From NCBI RefSeq assembly GCF_025642155.1, contig NZ_CP106798.1:8122001-8186000 (forward strand): 64,000 nt of DNA. Direction: 5' to 3'. The notes below the pieces were generated by a model. It was not told where the DNA came from, searched no databases, and saw only the letters and a list, made by a program, of their open reading frames with translations. This DNA comes from Streptomyces sp. HUAS 15-9. GTDB taxonomy: Bacteria > Actinomycetota > Actinomycetes > Streptomycetales > Streptomycetaceae. Position numbers and translations under genes: made by a program. Within the stretch, counting starts at the first letter, position 1. Every line of letters begins with the position of its first letter. Below, in pieces: positions 27,757 through 36,799 of the stretch.

Positions 27757-28761
27757 ATGTCGTCCTCACCGCTGGCCGCACCACTCGACGTGGAGCTGAA
27801 ACCGGACAGACCTCCGATCCTGCACATCGACTCCCCCGGCGACGCTGCGAGTTGGGCGGCCCAGTACCGCGAGGCACTGCGTGCGCAGGTGACCGAGCAC
27901 GGCGCACTGCTCGTCCGCGGCCTGGGACTGCGCGAGACGGATCAGGTCGGTGCCGTCTTCGGCGCCCTGTCGGGCGGTCTGATGACGGAGCGAGAAGCCT
28001 TCGCCCCCCGAGAGGCGTACGGCCCGGGGCTGTACTCCTCGACGGCCTGGCCGGCCAACCAGCCGATGTGCATGCACCACGAACTGAGCTACACCGTCGA
28101 GGTTCCCGGCCTGATGCTGTTCGCGTGTCTGACCGCCCCCGCCGAGGGCGGGGCGACCGCGGTCGCCGACGCCGAACAGATGCTCCAGGCGCTGCCCACC
28201 ACACTGAGCGAGCGGTTCGAGCACGAGGGCTGGCTGCTCACCCGCAGCTACAACGACGAGATCGGGGCGTCCCTCGCGGAGTCCTTCGGCACCGACGACC
28301 CCGCCGCCGTCGAACGCTACTGCGGGGCCCATGCCATCGACTTCGCCTGGCAGCCCGACGGCTCACTGCGCACCCGGCAGCGCCGCAGCGCCGTGGTGCG
28401 GCACCCGGTCACCGGCCGGCGCTGCTGGTTCAACCAGATCGCCTTCCTCAACGAGTGGACGCTGGCCCCGGAGGTGCGCGAGTACCTCGTGGACGTCTAC
28501 GGCGACGAGGGCCTGCCGTTCAACACCCGCTTCGGAGACGGCACTCCGATCGACGAGGACGTCGTCCAGCTCCTCAACTCCACCTACGAGGAGCACACCC
28601 GCCGCGAGCCCTGGCAGGCCGGTGACCTGATGCTCGTGGACAACATCCGCACCGCACACAGCAGAGAGCCCTACGGCGGAGAACGTCAGGTGCTGGTCGG
28701 CATGGCCGAGCCCTGCCGCCTGAGCGACTGCGCCCCGACCCCGGAGGCAAGCCGGCGATGA
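27757..28761 (+). CDS. Fe(II)/2-oxoglutarate-dependent oxygenase (TauD/clavaminate-synthase-like)
   Basis: A 334-residue protein. MHHELSYTVEVPG holds the HxE metal pair typical of the clavaminate synthase/VioC/SyrP side of the family, and DNIRTAHSREPY supplies the third His, with the 2-oxoglutarate-binding Arg in the following GGERQVL. These enzymes hydroxylate free or carrier-bound amino acids. I chose ATG 27757 (MSSSPLAAP) over 27733 because AAGGGA precedes it. Its stop overlaps the ATG of sbnB (ATGA), which ties it to Dap synthesis. It may hydroxylate Dap or the assembled chain. Confidence 0.88.
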   Translation: MSSSPLAAPLDVELKPDRPPILHIDSPGDAASWAAQYREALRAQVTEHGALLVRGLGLRETDQVGAVFGALSGGLMTEREAFAPREAYGPGLYSSTAWPANQPMCMHHELSYTVEVPGLMLFACLTAPAEGGATAVADAEQMLQALPTTLSERFEHEGWLLTRSYNDEIGASLAESFGTDDPAAVERYCGAHAIDFAWQPDGSLRTRQRRSAVVRHPVTGRRCWFNQIAFLNEWTLAPEVREYLVDVYGDEGLPFNTRFGDGTPIDEDVVQLLNSTYEEHTRREPWQAGDLMLVDNIRTAHSREPYGGERQVLVGMAEPCRLSDCAPTPEASRR

Positions 28762-29828
28762 GCAACACACTGTCACCCGCCACACGGCGGACCAAGCCCC
28801 ACGCGGCCACGACGCCGACGTTCGCGGTGATCTCCGGCGCACAGGTGCAACAGGCACTCGCCGGCCGCGAGAAGGAGATCGTGGAGCTCGTCGAGTCCAC
28901 CTACCGGCTGCACGGCGCCGGAGACTCGGTCAACCCCCCGTCGTACTTCCTGCGCTTCCCCGACCGCCCCACGTCGCGGATCATCGCGCTGCCCGCCTCC
29001 ATCGGCGGCGAGGACCATGTGGACGGCCTGAAGTGGATCTCCAGCTTCCCGGACAATGTGACGGCGGGCCTGCCACGGGCCTCCGCGGTCCTCATCCTCA
29101 ACGACCATGACACCGGCTACCCGTTCGCCTGCCTGGAGAGCTCCATCATCAGCGCCACGCGAACCGCGGCATCCGCCGCACTGGCAGCCGACTGGCTCAG
29201 CCGCAACCGGCCCCGCCCCACCCGGATCGGATTCTTCGGTACGGGCCTGATCGCCCGCTACATCCACACCTTCCTGGCCGGCACCGGCTGGTCGTTCGAC
29301 ACGATCGGTGTGCACGATGTGTCCGCCGACAGCGCCGCCGGCTTCACCGGATATCTGCGGCAGACCGACACCACGGCACAGGTCCAGGTCCACGACACCG
29401 CCGAGGACCTGATCCGCTCCAGCGACCTGGTGGTCTTCGCCACCGTCGCCGGCGAGCCGCATGTCACCGACCAGGCCTGGTTCGCGCACCACCCGCTCGT
29501 CCTGCATGTGTCCCTGCGCGACCTCGCCCCGGAGATCCTGCTCGCCTCGGCCAACATCGTCGACGACGTCGAGCACTGCCTGAAGGCGGACACCTCACCG
29601 CATCTGGCCGAACAGCTCACCGGCAGCCGCGACTTCCTCGACGGCACCCTCGACGACGTCATGTCCGCACGGCACATTCTGCCGACCGACCGGACGGTGA
29701 TCTTCTCGCCCTTCGGACTCGGCGTCCTCGACCTCGCCGTCGGCAAGTACGTCTACGACGAGGTGGCCCGGGCGGGACAACTCCGCCTCATCGACAACTT
29801 CTTCCACGACCTGCGCCGGTACGGCTGA
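28758..29828 (+). CDS. sbnB: 2,3-diaminopropionate biosynthesis protein SbnB-like
   Basis: A 356-residue member of the ornithine cyclodeaminase/mu-crystallin family. LPASIGGEDHVDGLKWISSFP and the Rossmann signature GFFGTGLIARYIHTF bind NAD, and ILNDHDTGYPFACLESS is the substrate region typical of SbnB. In Staphylococcus, SbnB oxidatively cleaves N-(1-amino-1-carboxy-2-ethyl)glutamate to L-Dap and 2-oxoglutarate. The ATG overlaps the oxygenase stop, and the SbnA-like gene follows 37 bases after its own stop. The adjacent pair makes this assignment strong. Confidence 0.92.
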   Translation: MSNTLSPATRRTKPHAATTPTFAVISGAQVQQALAGREKEIVELVESTYRLHGAGDSVNPPSYFLRFPDRPTSRIIALPASIGGEDHVDGLKWISSFPDNVTAGLPRASAVLILNDHDTGYPFACLESSIISATRTAASAALAADWLSRNRPRPTRIGFFGTGLIARYIHTFLAGTGWSFDTIGVHDVSADSAAGFTGYLRQTDTTAQVQVHDTAEDLIRSSDLVVFATVAGEPHVTDQAWFAHHPLVLHVSLRDLAPEILLASANIVDDVEHCLKADTSPHLAEQLTGSRDFLDGTLDDVMSARHILPTDRTVIFSPFGLGVLDLAVGKYVYDEVARAGQLRLIDNFFHDLRRYG

Positions 29829-29865
29829 AACCCCACTTCGTCGGCCCTGGCACCAGGAGGCCCAA

Positions 29866-30888
29866 GTGCCCGTCATATCCGCGCCGCAAGCCTTCAACGA
29901 AGGCGCGCTCTACGTCGACCTCGAGTCGATCCTCGGGGTGCGTTTCTACCTGAAGTGCGAGGGCTTCAACTTCGCCGGCTCCATCAAGCTGAAGGCGGCG
30001 AACGAGATGGTGGAGAGCGCCGAGCGTGAGGGAATCCTGACGCCCGACTCGATCCTCGTCGAGTCCTCGTCGGGAAACCTGGGAGTGGCGCTCAGCATGA
30101 TCGCCGCGAGCAAGGGATACCGGTTCCTGTGTGTGACGGACTCCCGCTGCAACCTGTCCACCCGTCTGCTGATGGAGGCGCTGGGCAGCGAGGTGCACAT
30201 CGTGGCCGACCTCGACTCCAACGGCGGCTTCCTCGGCAAACGGATCGACTACGTCCGTTCGCTGTGCGCGTCCGACGACCGGTACGTGTGGCTCAGTCAG
30301 TACACCAACCCCGGCAACTGGCGGGCGCACTTCCTCACCACCGCCCCGGAGATCGCCACTCAGTTCCCGCAGCTCGATGTGCTGTTCATCGGGGCGGGCA
30401 CCACCGGAACCCTGATGGGCTGCGCCCGCTACTTCCGGCGGTGGCACCGCCCCGTGCGGATCGTCGCCGTCGACAGCGTAGGCTCCGTGGCCTTCGGCGG
30501 GGAGCCGGGCCGCCGGATGATTCCGGGCCTGGGCATGAGCATGCGCCCACCGCTGCTGAACGAGGCGTACGTGGACGAGGTGATCCGGGTCGAGGAGGCC
30601 GACACCATCCGTATGTGCCACCGGCTGGCCCGGCGCGGGTTCCTGTTCGGCGGCTCCACGGGAACGGTGGTGAGCGGCGCGCTGGACTGGCTGACCCGGC
30701 ACGACACCCGGGACATCACCGCGGTGGCCGTCGCGCCGGACCTCGGCGAGCGCTATCTCGACACCATCTACCAGATCAACTGGCTCCAGGACCTGTACGG
30801 GGACGACATCCTCGACTCCGAGGCCCTGACCGCCTCCCGCAAGGCCAAGACGGTCTCACAGGAGTCGGCACGCCGACGCAGATCCTGA
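29866..30888 (+). CDS. sbnA: 2,3-diaminopropionate biosynthesis protein SbnA-like (PLP enzyme)
   Basis: A 340-residue cysteine-synthase-fold enzyme starting at GTG 29866 after GGAGG. GFNFAGSIKLKAA holds the Schiff-base Lys, SSSGNLGVALSMIAA is the substrate loop, and GAGTTGTLMGCARY binds the PLP phosphate. SbnA condenses O-phospho-L-serine with L-glutamate to give the SbnB substrate, so the two genes together convert phosphoserine plus glutamate to L-Dap. It is the last gene of the five-gene operon. It converges on the VWA gene across only 12 bases. Confidence 0.92.
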   Translation: MPVISAPQAFNEGALYVDLESILGVRFYLKCEGFNFAGSIKLKAANEMVESAEREGILTPDSILVESSSGNLGVALSMIAASKGYRFLCVTDSRCNLSTRLLMEALGSEVHIVADLDSNGGFLGKRIDYVRSLCASDDRYVWLSQYTNPGNWRAHFLTTAPEIATQFPQLDVLFIGAGTTGTLMGCARYFRRWHRPVRIVAVDSVGSVAFGGEPGRRMIPGLGMSMRPPLLNEAYVDEVIRVEEADTIRMCHRLARRGFLFGGSTGTVVSGALDWLTRHDTRDITAVAVAPDLGERYLDTIYQINWLQDLYGDDILDSEALTASRKAKTVSQESARRRRS

Positions 30889-30900
30889 TCCGTGGTGAAC

Positions 30901-32136
30901 TCACCCGATGTCGACCACCCGCGCCCACGCGGGTGGTGAATCCGGCACATGGTCGGGATCGCCCTCGTCCCACGACGGCCGTGAGCGAGGAAACAGACCC
31001 ACCACGGTCCGGCACGGCGGACGCGTGGTCGGCCACGGGGTCTGTCCGTCGGTGAGGGCCACGATGACATCCGGCCGCGGCCGGGCGCGCAGGGCCCTGG
31101 CGAAGCCCGTGCGCAGATCTGTGCCGCCACCGCCCATCAGCGGAATGCCCTCACCACGGCACAGCGGGTGCACGATCCGGGCCGACGCGTCGCACGGCAA
31201 CACGGTGACCAGGTCACGGCGGCCGCCCACGGCCCGGGAGATCGCGGTGACCTCCAGGAGCGCGCTGCCCAGTTCGGCGTCGCTGACCGACCCGGACGTG
31301 TCGATGACCACGGCGACCCGGGGCGGCATCCGCCTCAGGCTCGGGAGCACCGTGCCGGGCACCGAGGCCGAGCGCCGCGACAGCCGGCCGTACGAGTAGT
31401 CCTCGCCCGCGCCGGAGCCGGACGCCGCCGAGCGGACCGCGGCCCCCAGCAACTCCCGCCACGGCTGCGGCGGATGGAACGCCTCCTCCGCCCAGCGCCG
31501 CCACCCCTTCGGGGCGTTGCCGGGACGGCCGTTGATGCCCTGCGCCACCCGGAACCGGACGCCGTCCCGCTCCTGCTCACTCAGCCCGTGCGCGCCGTCC
31601 GGACCCAGGTCCCACTCCCGGTCCAGCCCATCGGCACCGCTGCCGCAGTCCAGCCAGGAGAGGTTGTCCAGCCACGGTCCGAGCCGGAACAGGCGCAGAT
31701 AGTCCTCCATGAGCTCCCCTTCGGGCAGCCCCATCGACTCCGGCCGGACAGCGTCTTCGGGCTGGACCAGCCCATGACCGAACACATCGTCGTTGATCTC
31801 CAGATCCGCGGCGATGTTCATCCGCAGCCGTTCCCCAGGACCGGTCAGCCCACGCTCCCGGGCGACCCTGTCACTGCGCCCGTGGTGGTCGCGCAACAGA
31901 TGCGACACCTCGTGCACCCAGACCCCGGCCAGTTCCTCCACCGGCATCCGGTCCACGAACACCGGCGAGACATAGCACCGCCAGTACCGGTCGACGGCCA
32001 TCGTCGGTACCCGCCGCGACTCGACGGGGTGCAGGGCGAACAGCGCCGTCGCCAAGTACGGCCGGACGCGGGCGGCGTGCAGCCGGGCGGCAAAGAGCTT
32101 GTCGAAGTCCAGCGTCCCGGGCGCGTCCGTCGTCAT
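30901..32136 (-). CDS. DUF2201-type putative metallopeptidase with C-terminal VWA domain
   Basis: A 411-residue protein. The N-terminal part has VWVHEVSHLLRDHHGR (an HExxH zinc-like site) and a downstream acidic MNIAADLEINDD, as in DUF2201/peptidase-like proteins. From about 275 a VWA domain begins, with the MIDAS DTSGSVSDAE and later GGGGTDLRTGF and LTDGQTPWP. VWA proteins of this sort work with MoxR ATPases in assembly or activation of target complexes. Its ATG overlaps the stop of the MoxR gene (ATGA), so the two are coupled. Proteolytic activity is not proven by sequence. Confidence 0.88.
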   Translation of the reverse strand: MTTDAPGTLDFDKLFAARLHAARVRPYLATALFALHPVESRRVPTMAVDRYWRCYVSPVFVDRMPVEELAGVWVHEVSHLLRDHHGRSDRVARERGLTGPGERLRMNIAADLEINDDVFGHGLVQPEDAVRPESMGLPEGELMEDYLRLFRLGPWLDNLSWLDCGSGADGLDREWDLGPDGAHGLSEQERDGVRFRVAQGINGRPGNAPKGWRRWAEEAFHPPQPWRELLGAAVRSAASGSGAGEDYSYGRLSRRSASVPGTVLPSLRRMPPRVAVVIDTSGSVSDAELGSALLEVTAISRAVGGRRDLVTVLPCDASARIVHPLCRGEGIPLMGGGGTDLRTGFARALRARPRPDVIVALTDGQTPWPTTRPPCRTVVGLFPRSRPSWDEGDPDHVPDSPPAWARVVDIG

Positions 32137-33386
32137 CGGCCCGCCTGCGAGGTGAGCGCGGCGGCCCGAGCCGTGGCCTGGTCCGCACGCCGCGACAGCG
32201 ACACCACTCCGGCGAGCCGCTCGATCGATTCCGGTACGTCCCAGTCCTCCTGCCGCAGCGAGGCGAGGGTGGTCGCGGGAACGACCACCAGGTCCGGGGC
32301 TCCGGTCTCCAGCGCATGGACCAGCAGGGCCCAGGCCGCGTCCCAGCGGGACTTCTCCGGGCGGTTGCGGACCGCCTCCACCACACCTTCGAGCGTGGCC
32401 TGGCGCCGGTCCCCGCGCTCGGGCAGCTCGGCACCCACCGGATCGGCGAGCAGGAGTTCGGGGTCCGGAAGGTCCATCCGGTCCAGACAGGCCAGCAGCT
32501 CCAGCCCCGGACCGTCCCCCACCGTGCCCCTGACCAGCAGCGAAAGCACCTCCCTCGAGGAGCCTGCCGCCGTCGCGAAGGCGATCAGGCACACCGTCAT
32601 GTCCCAGCTGCGGGGCGACGGCCATGCGCCGCCCCGGCGCGTCTCACTGCTTGGCAGCCGGTGCACAAGAGCGGGACGGGCGGACAGCAGCCCGCACACC
32701 GCACGGCGGGCCAGGTCGACCGCCTCGGGCAGCCTGAGCGGATCGAGCCGGGGCAGGGTCGCCCGGGGCCAGGTCCCGCCGAGGCCGCGCACCACGACCT
32801 CGTGGTCGTGGGTCCACTGCAGATGCACGAACCGGTTGGCCAGCGGCGGGCTCAGCTCCCAGCCGTCGGCCGCCGAGGACCGCGGATTGGCGGCGGCCAC
32901 GATCCGGACCCCGGGCGGCAGTCGCAGGGTGCCGATCCGGCGCTCGAGCACAAGACGCAGCAGAGCGGCCTGCACGGCCGGCGGTGCGGTGGACAGCTCG
33001 TCCAGGAACAGCAGCCCCCGGCCGGCCCGGACCAGTCGTACCGCCCAGTCCGGCGGGGCCATCGGGACACCCTGTTCCGCGGGGTCGTCCCCGACGATGG
33101 GCAGCCCCGAGAAGTCCGACGGCTCGTGCACGCTGGCGATCACCGTGGTCAGCGGCAGGTCCAGCGCCTCGGCGAGCTGGGTCAGGGCGGCGGTCTTGCC
33201 GATGCCCGGCTCACCCCACAGCAGTACGGGCAGGTCGGCGGCCACGGCCAGCGTCAGGGCCTCCAGCTGGGTGTCGGGGCGCGGTTCGGTCGTGGTGTCC
33301 CGCAGCAGCGCCAACAGGTCGCCGGCGATGTCGAGTTGGGTGGTGCGGACGGGGTCGGAGAGGGAGCCGGAGTGGGAGTCGGTCAT
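32133..33386 (-). CDS. MoxR-family AAA+ ATPase
   Basis: A 417-residue AAA+ protein. Walker A is LLWGEPGIGKTAAL, Walker B is GLLFLDELSTAPP, sensor 1 is RIVAAANPRSSAADGWELSPPLANRF with the Arg finger region, and an alpha-helical lid follows. MoxR ATPases act as chaperones together with VWA-domain partners, which fits the coupled downstream gene. ATG 33386 (MTDSHSGS) was preferred over 33410. It is the middle gene of a three-gene set. Confidence 0.9.
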   Translation of the reverse strand: MTDSHSGSLSDPVRTTQLDIAGDLLALLRDTTTEPRPDTQLEALTLAVAADLPVLLWGEPGIGKTAALTQLAEALDLPLTTVIASVHEPSDFSGLPIVGDDPAEQGVPMAPPDWAVRLVRAGRGLLFLDELSTAPPAVQAALLRLVLERRIGTLRLPPGVRIVAAANPRSSAADGWELSPPLANRFVHLQWTHDHEVVVRGLGGTWPRATLPRLDPLRLPEAVDLARRAVCGLLSARPALVHRLPSSETRRGGAWPSPRSWDMTVCLIAFATAAGSSREVLSLLVRGTVGDGPGLELLACLDRMDLPDPELLLADPVGAELPERGDRRQATLEGVVEAVRNRPEKSRWDAAWALLVHALETGAPDLVVVPATTLASLRQEDWDVPESIERLAGVVSLSRRADQATARAAALTSQAGR

Positions 33387-33472
33387 GGCGAACGGGCTGC
33401 ATGCAGACATGTTTGATCACCTTTGGGTGTGCGGTGAGACGTGTGGGTGAGGGGGAGACCGAAGTCCCCGGG

Positions 33473-34879
33473 TCAGCGAGCGACCGCGTGGCGCGGGCGC
33501 GTGCGGCGGCCACCGGGACGGCGCCCTTGCGGGCGGAGACGGTCGGGCCCCGGTCCGATCAGGCCGGCCCTGAACAGCCCGTAGGTGATCCGCCGTTGAG
33601 CGGCCACCTCCAGTTCGTCACGCAGCGCGCCGCTGCGCAGCACCGCGGCGGGGCCCAGCAGCCCCTCGACGACGGCGAGCGCGCCGGCGGTGTCGCCGTG
33701 GTCAAGGCGTTCCCGTACGCCCGTGAGACAGTCCGGATGACGGTGCGCCTCGTCGATGGCCCGCAGACAGGGGAGCGGAGTACCGGTCAGCGCGGCCAGC
33801 AGCTCCTCCCGCCGGACCTCGGCGGGGTCGTGGTCCAACGGGGCCAGGACCCCGTCGACGAGACCGATCCGGTGCCGAGCTCCCCGGCACTCCACGATGC
33901 GCGGCTGTCCCGCCGGGTCCGCGTCACGGACCGGACGGACCGGTGAACGGCCCGGTACCAGTGCCGAGGCGACCAGCGGGTGCAGCTGATCGACCTCGAT
34001 CAGACCCGCGCGGAGCAGCTCGAGGTCGGGCGGCACCCAGGTCGCCGCGTCGGGCAGCACCGGCAGCCCGGGGTCACCGCCACACGCGGACACCCCCACG
34101 ATCCGCGGGCCGGGCGGCCCGACGCCGCACCCGTCCGCGACCAGGTCCAGGGTCAGCCGACGCCGGCCGCCCAGTCGCACGGTCACGCCGCAGCCGGCCG
34201 GATGCCCCTCGTCGCGCAGCAGGATTCCCGCCTCGGCCGCCCACCGGTGGACGGCACAACTGCGGTCCTGCGGCAGCATCCCCAGCAGATCGGGGTCCAC
34301 GCCGGGAGAACCGCCCGCGGGCGGCCCGTCGAACCCCGACCGGACTCCCAACTCATCGGTTCTGCGCGCGTCCCACAGATGGCGGTGCAGGTCGAGGCGG
34401 AACCGTGCGCTGGGATGGGGGTGCGGATGGCGGCGGGCGCTCGGTTCACTGTGGGACCCGTCCCACAGCGCGAGGCTGATCCGCTGCCCGGCATCCGCCC
34501 AGGCCGGGGGAGTACGGGCCACGAGGTGCACCGGGTACGGGCCGTCGCGCCCCGGTGCCTCGTAGCGGGCCAGAGCGACGGTGAGACCGGGGCGCAGCAG
34601 CCCGTCGGGAGCGATCCGCGGCATGTGCCAGCGCAACAGGTCCGGCGCCACATGCCGTAGATCGGCCCGGAGTCGGGCCATCAGCTCCCGGCCGTGCGAG
34701 CGTGCCACGGAACGTAGGTTGAGATCGACGTCGATGCCCGCGGCGGCACAGGCCCCGGCCCAGTCCCCGGCCTGGCGGCGGGCGGTCGCGGTCTCGATCA
34801 TGGAGGGCGGCACGGCGAACTCGCGCACGCGCAGCCAGAAGGAAGTACGGGAATCCCCGTTCGCGGCTTGGGTGAGCAT
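33473..34879 (-). CDS. Uncharacterised protein encoded with the MoxR/VWA pair
   Basis: A 468-residue protein, rich in Arg, Asp and Leu, with no signal peptide or membrane segment and no motif I recognise. It contains repeated short GDWAGACAAAGID and GDTAGALAVVEGLLG stretches that look like helical repeats. It lies 86 bases upstream of the MoxR gene on the same strand, so it is probably the first gene of that operon and perhaps the client or adaptor. ATG 34879 fits the AAGG site better than GTG 34885. Confidence 0.75.
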   Translation of the reverse strand: MLTQAANGDSRTSFWLRVREFAVPPSMIETATARRQAGDWAGACAAAGIDVDLNLRSVARSHGRELMARLRADLRHVAPDLLRWHMPRIAPDGLLRPGLTVALARYEAPGRDGPYPVHLVARTPPAWADAGQRISLALWDGSHSEPSARRHPHPHPSARFRLDLHRHLWDARRTDELGVRSGFDGPPAGGSPGVDPDLLGMLPQDRSCAVHRWAAEAGILLRDEGHPAGCGVTVRLGGRRRLTLDLVADGCGVGPPGPRIVGVSACGGDPGLPVLPDAATWVPPDLELLRAGLIEVDQLHPLVASALVPGRSPVRPVRDADPAGQPRIVECRGARHRIGLVDGVLAPLDHDPAEVRREELLAALTGTPLPCLRAIDEAHRHPDCLTGVRERLDHGDTAGALAVVEGLLGPAAVLRSGALRDELEVAAQRRITYGLFRAGLIGPGPDRLRPQGRRPGGRRTRPRHAVAR

Positions 34880-35006
34880 CAGCACTCACCTTGCGCGGAC
34901 GGGACCCCCGATCTGTCAACAGAGTGAGTGGTCATCGCGGCGAGCATAGCGCCGTCATGGCGATCTGTCAGGCGCGTTGTGCGGCCCGCGAGCTTGCGAG
35001 CCTGCG

Positions 35007-35690
35007 TCAGTAGGACAGTCGCGGGTACCAGTCGCCGCGTCCGGCCGGTGTCAGATCGAGGAGGTGCCAGACGGGGGCGAGCAGGTCGATGCCGCGCTCG
35101 GCGATGTCCTCGGCCATGCGCGGATGGGCGGAGTAGCGGTGCCGGACCGTGCCGTCGTCGTCGCGTGTGAAGACGGAGACCGTGGAGTCCTGCGCACCGT
35201 CCTCGTCCTCGCTGCCGAGGTCGTACTTGAAGGTGCTGTCCGCGCAGCTCAGCAGGCGCAGCCGGGACCAGCCGCGGTTGCGGGCGTGCTGCCGGAGGGC
35301 GGGCAGGTCGGCGGCCGCGGCGATGACGAAGTCGGCGTTCTGGGTCACGTGGTGGGTGACGCCGCTGAAGCCGTCGATCCACAGGGTGCACATCGGGCAC
35401 GGCTCGGTCTGCAGCTTGCCGTACATGAGGTGGTAGACGATCAGCGGCCGGTCCGGGGAGGTGAACAACCCGCTCAACGTGACCTCGCGGACAGGCGTGT
35501 CGCCCGCGTCGAGATCGGCCGGGCCCTCGAGGAAGACGTAGTCGTCGACGACCGGCCCCTGGGGGAGTGCCCGTCGCCGGGCCGCGACCTCCTCGCGTCG
35601 ACGCATGAGGTCGATCTCGGCGCGGCGGAGTTCCTCGCGGGCGGCGAGATAGTCGTCGGACTCGCCGGACAGTCGGGTCTGCCGCAACAT
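35007..35690 (-). CDS. DUF899-family thioredoxin-like protein
   Basis: A 227-residue protein with an N-terminal helical segment (LAAREELRRAEIDLMRRREEV) and a thioredoxin-like core that includes EPCPMCTLWIDGF, the conserved DUF899 cysteine motif, and the C-terminal APVWHLLDLTPAGRG. The family is predicted to be redox-active, but its substrate is unknown. ATG 35690 has a strong AGGAGG upstream. It is divergent from the GlxA-type regulator at 35772. Confidence 0.88.
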   Translation of the reverse strand: MLRQTRLSGESDDYLAAREELRRAEIDLMRRREEVAARRRALPQGPVVDDYVFLEGPADLDAGDTPVREVTLSGLFTSPDRPLIVYHLMYGKLQTEPCPMCTLWIDGFSGVTHHVTQNADFVIAAAADLPALRQHARNRGWSRLRLLSCADSTFKYDLGSEDEDGAQDSTVSVFTRDDDGTVRHRYSAHPRMAEDIAERGIDLLAPVWHLLDLTPAGRGDWYPRLSY

Positions 35691-35771
35691 CGCTTCCTCC
35701 TGGAACGGCCGGCCCCCCAGGGTGACCCCAGTCTACCTGGCGTGATCGGCACCATCCGTTAGGATCGGGCC

Positions 35772-36779
35772 ATGCGCAGCAGCGACCGTGCCTCCGGCTT
35801 CCGTCCGCATCGCGTCGTCGTCCTCGCCCTCGACGGCCTGCTCCCCTTCGAGCTGGGCATCCCGCACCGGATCTTCGAGCGGCCCAAGGACGCGCGGGGG
35901 CGCCACCTGTACGAGGTGATCACCTGCTCCATCCGGCCGCCCGGCCCGGTCCAGACCGACGCCGACTTCGCCATCCAGGTCGGGCACGGCCCTCAGGCCC
36001 TGGCCACGGCCGACACGGTCGTCGTCCCGGCCTCGTACGAACTGGGGCCGGTCTTCGACGAGGGCGTACTGACCGACGAGCTGGCCGCCGCGCTCGCACA
36101 CATCCGCCCCGGCACCCGGCTCGCCGCGATCTGCACCGGCGGGTACGTCCTCGCGGCGGCCGGCCACCTCGACGGCCGCCCGGCGACCACGCACTGGGCG
36201 CACGCCGACCACTTCCAGCGGACGTTCCCCCGGGTGAAGGTGGACGCCGACGTCCTGTTCATCGACGACGGCGACGTGCTGACCTCCGCGGGGGTCGCCG
36301 CCGGCATCGACCTGTGCCTGCACATCGTGCGCCGCGACCACGGCACCGCCGTCGCCAACAGCGTCGCCCGCAGCACCGTCGTACCGCCCCACCGCGACGG
36401 CGGTCAGGCGCAGTACATCCACCGCCCGATGCCGGACCCGCAACTGGCCACCACGACCGCCGCCCGCGCCTGGGCGCTCGACCGGCTCCACGAGCCGATC
36501 CAACTGCGGGACATGGCCGAGCAGGAGTCCATGTCCGTACGCACCTTCACCCGCCGCTTCCGTGAGGAGGTCGGCGTCAGCCCCGGCCAGTGGCTCACCC
36601 AGCAGCGCGTCGAACGCGCCCGGCATCTGCTGGAGTCCACCGACCTCTCCGTCGACCAGGTGGCCAGGGACGCGGGCTTCGGCACCGCCCAGTCGATGCG
36701 CCAGCATCTGCAGGTGGCGCTCGGTGTCACGCCCACCGCGTACCGGCGCACGTTCCGTGTCACGGCCAAGGTGGCGTGA
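35772..36779 (+). CDS. GlxA-family regulator (DJ-1/PfpI-like plus AraC HTH)
   Basis: A 335-residue protein. Residues 14-195 form a DJ-1/PfpI-like amidotransferase fold, with AAICTGGYVLAAAG carrying the nucleophile-elbow Cys. Residues 225-325 are an AraC/XylS double helix-turn-helix, with MSVRTFTRRFREEVG and VDQVARDAGFGTAQSMRQHL. Members regulate catabolic or stress genes; the N-terminal domain senses a ligand. It is divergent from the DUF899 gene with 81 bases between, which may therefore be its target. Confidence 0.92.
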   Translation: MRSSDRASGFRPHRVVVLALDGLLPFELGIPHRIFERPKDARGRHLYEVITCSIRPPGPVQTDADFAIQVGHGPQALATADTVVVPASYELGPVFDEGVLTDELAAALAHIRPGTRLAAICTGGYVLAAAGHLDGRPATTHWAHADHFQRTFPRVKVDADVLFIDDGDVLTSAGVAAGIDLCLHIVRRDHGTAVANSVARSTVVPPHRDGGQAQYIHRPMPDPQLATTTAARAWALDRLHEPIQLRDMAEQESMSVRTFTRRFREEVGVSPGQWLTQQRVERARHLLESTDLSVDQVARDAGFGTAQSMRQHLQVALGVTPTAYRRTFRVTAKVA

Positions 36780-36799
36780 CGCGGGCTATTCTCCTCGGC

